Source of the DNA: Comamonas sp. | GTDB lineage: Bacteria; Pseudomonadota; Gammaproteobacteria; Burkholderiales; Burkholderiaceae_C | Direction: 5' to 3' | Length of the DNA: 6,292 nt | Assembly (NCBI GenBank): GCA_019236485.1 | Contig: JAFAIY010000227.1 | Coordinates: forward strand, 1 to 6,292 | Shown: positions 5,930 to 6,292 of the stretch, in pieces | How positions within the stretch are numbered: position 1 is the first letter of the stretch | How the letters are laid out: every line of letters begins with the position of its first letter | Position numbers and translations under genes: made by a program | Notes under the pieces: model-generated | Seen by the model: only the letters and a program-made list of their open reading frames with translations | The model's database searches: none | What the model was told of the DNA's origin: nothing

Positions 5930-6292
5930 TCAATGCCCGGCAAAACGCAGCAGATATTCGTAGCTGTTCTCCGTGGCGCACGCGTCGCCCTGCACCGGCA
6001 CGCGCAGCATGCGCCTGCAAGATATTGGTGCCCGACGCGGGCACCACGGCGGCCATGCCTTGCGCATCGCTGGTCACGGGCGAGCCATGCTCACCCCAGC
6101 TCAGGCGCACGCCTGCCTGAGGCCTGCCGTTCAGCAGCACAAGCACTTTGAGCGGCTGGCCCGCCTGCGGCTGCCCGCCCTGCTGCGGCACCAGCTCGAA
6201 TATATGGCCCAGGTTTTTTTGCATCACCGCCCCCACTGCACCACGGTCTTGTGGAACTTGCGCACATGCACGCCACGCACGGCGCCGGGGTT
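5930..6292 (-). pseudogene. DUF4198-like (periplasmic, nickel-associated family) gene, 3' part, with two frame changes
   Basis: Three protein-like stretches lie in succession in alternating frames. From 6292 the frame reads NPGAVRGVHVRKFHKTVVQW and meets TGA at 6226-6224. A second frame then gives KNLGHIFELVPQQ, KVLVLLNGRPQAGVRLSWGE and TSDAQGMAAVVPASGTNILQ. From about 6010 the first frame resumes as LRVPVQGDACATENSYEYLL and RFAGH, ending with TGA at 5932-5930. The pattern of ELVP, L-NG-P-AGV, TDAQG-like turn and a YEYLLRF end resembles DUF4198/NikM-like proteins, secreted proteins often found near nickel transport genes. The first shift lies within 6235-6213, which holds a G5 run and an A7 run; the second lies within about 6020-6004. 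The net change is zero modulo three. It is either a decayed gene or a sequencing artefact. The 5' part is outside the window. Family assignment is from memory of the pattern and is moderate. Confidence 0.6.

Noticed and set aside
5758..5943. Small minus-strand frames (61 and 78 residues) between the DUF4198-like gene and urtA
   Set aside because: They overlap the sigma-54 and NtrC elements, have no convincing ribosome binding site and no recognisable motif.
5795..6151. 118-residue plus-strand frame over the urt control region and the DUF4198-like gene
   Set aside because: It crosses the NtrC site and runs antisense to the better-supported DUF4198-like frames, with no coding signature.
6211..6226. 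Programmed ribosomal frameshift at the A7 run
   Set aside because: The A7 tract is slippery in principle, but the original frame stops before reaching it (TGA at 6226-6224) and a second change near 6020-6004 is needed too, so indels or sequencing error are simpler.

Overview
The window is a high-GC chromosomal segment. Nearly all of it is a urea ABC transporter operon, urtABCDE, read on the minus strand (right to left). The 410-537 residue Urt proteins, the GC-rich codon use, and two intergenic repeat types that I associate with Comamonadaceae suggest a betaproteobacterium of that family, such as Comamonas, Delftia or Acidovorax. The taxon is an inference from recollection; no search was run.

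Layout from the transcriptional start: (1) 5930-6292 holds the 3' end of a separate minus-strand gene. It resembles the DUF4198 periplasmic/nickel-associated family but is broken by two frame changes. (2) 5684-5929 is the urt control region. It has a consensus-perfect sigma-54 -24/-12 element (5737-5752) and, centred about 138 bp upstream of the predicted start, a perfect NtrC-type inverted repeat (5857-5871). This is the expected arrangement for a nitrogen-limitation-induced urea uptake system. (3) urtA (5683-4424) encodes the periplasmic urea-binding protein. (4) 4423-4233 is a long spacer with two repeats and a 15-bp palindrome. (5) urtB (4232-2619) and urtC (2617-1400) encode the two permeases, and urtD (1403-528) the first ATPase; these three are tightly packed (1-nt gap, then a 4-nt overlap). 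(6) 527-345 is a second long spacer with the same repeat pair in the same order. (7) urtE (344 to beyond position 1) encodes the second ATPase and is cut by the window edge.

Together, UrtA would capture urea in the periplasm, UrtB and UrtC form the membrane channel, and UrtD and UrtE drive import with ATP. Urease would then release ammonium; urease genes commonly adjoin urt in this group but are not in this window.

I see no wholly undescribed system. The points most worth a second look are the NtrC/sigma-54 module, the duplicated composite of hairpin repeat plus AT-rich repeat that fills exactly the two long intercistronic gaps, the palindrome over the urtB initiation region, and the doubly frameshifted DUF4198-like gene.
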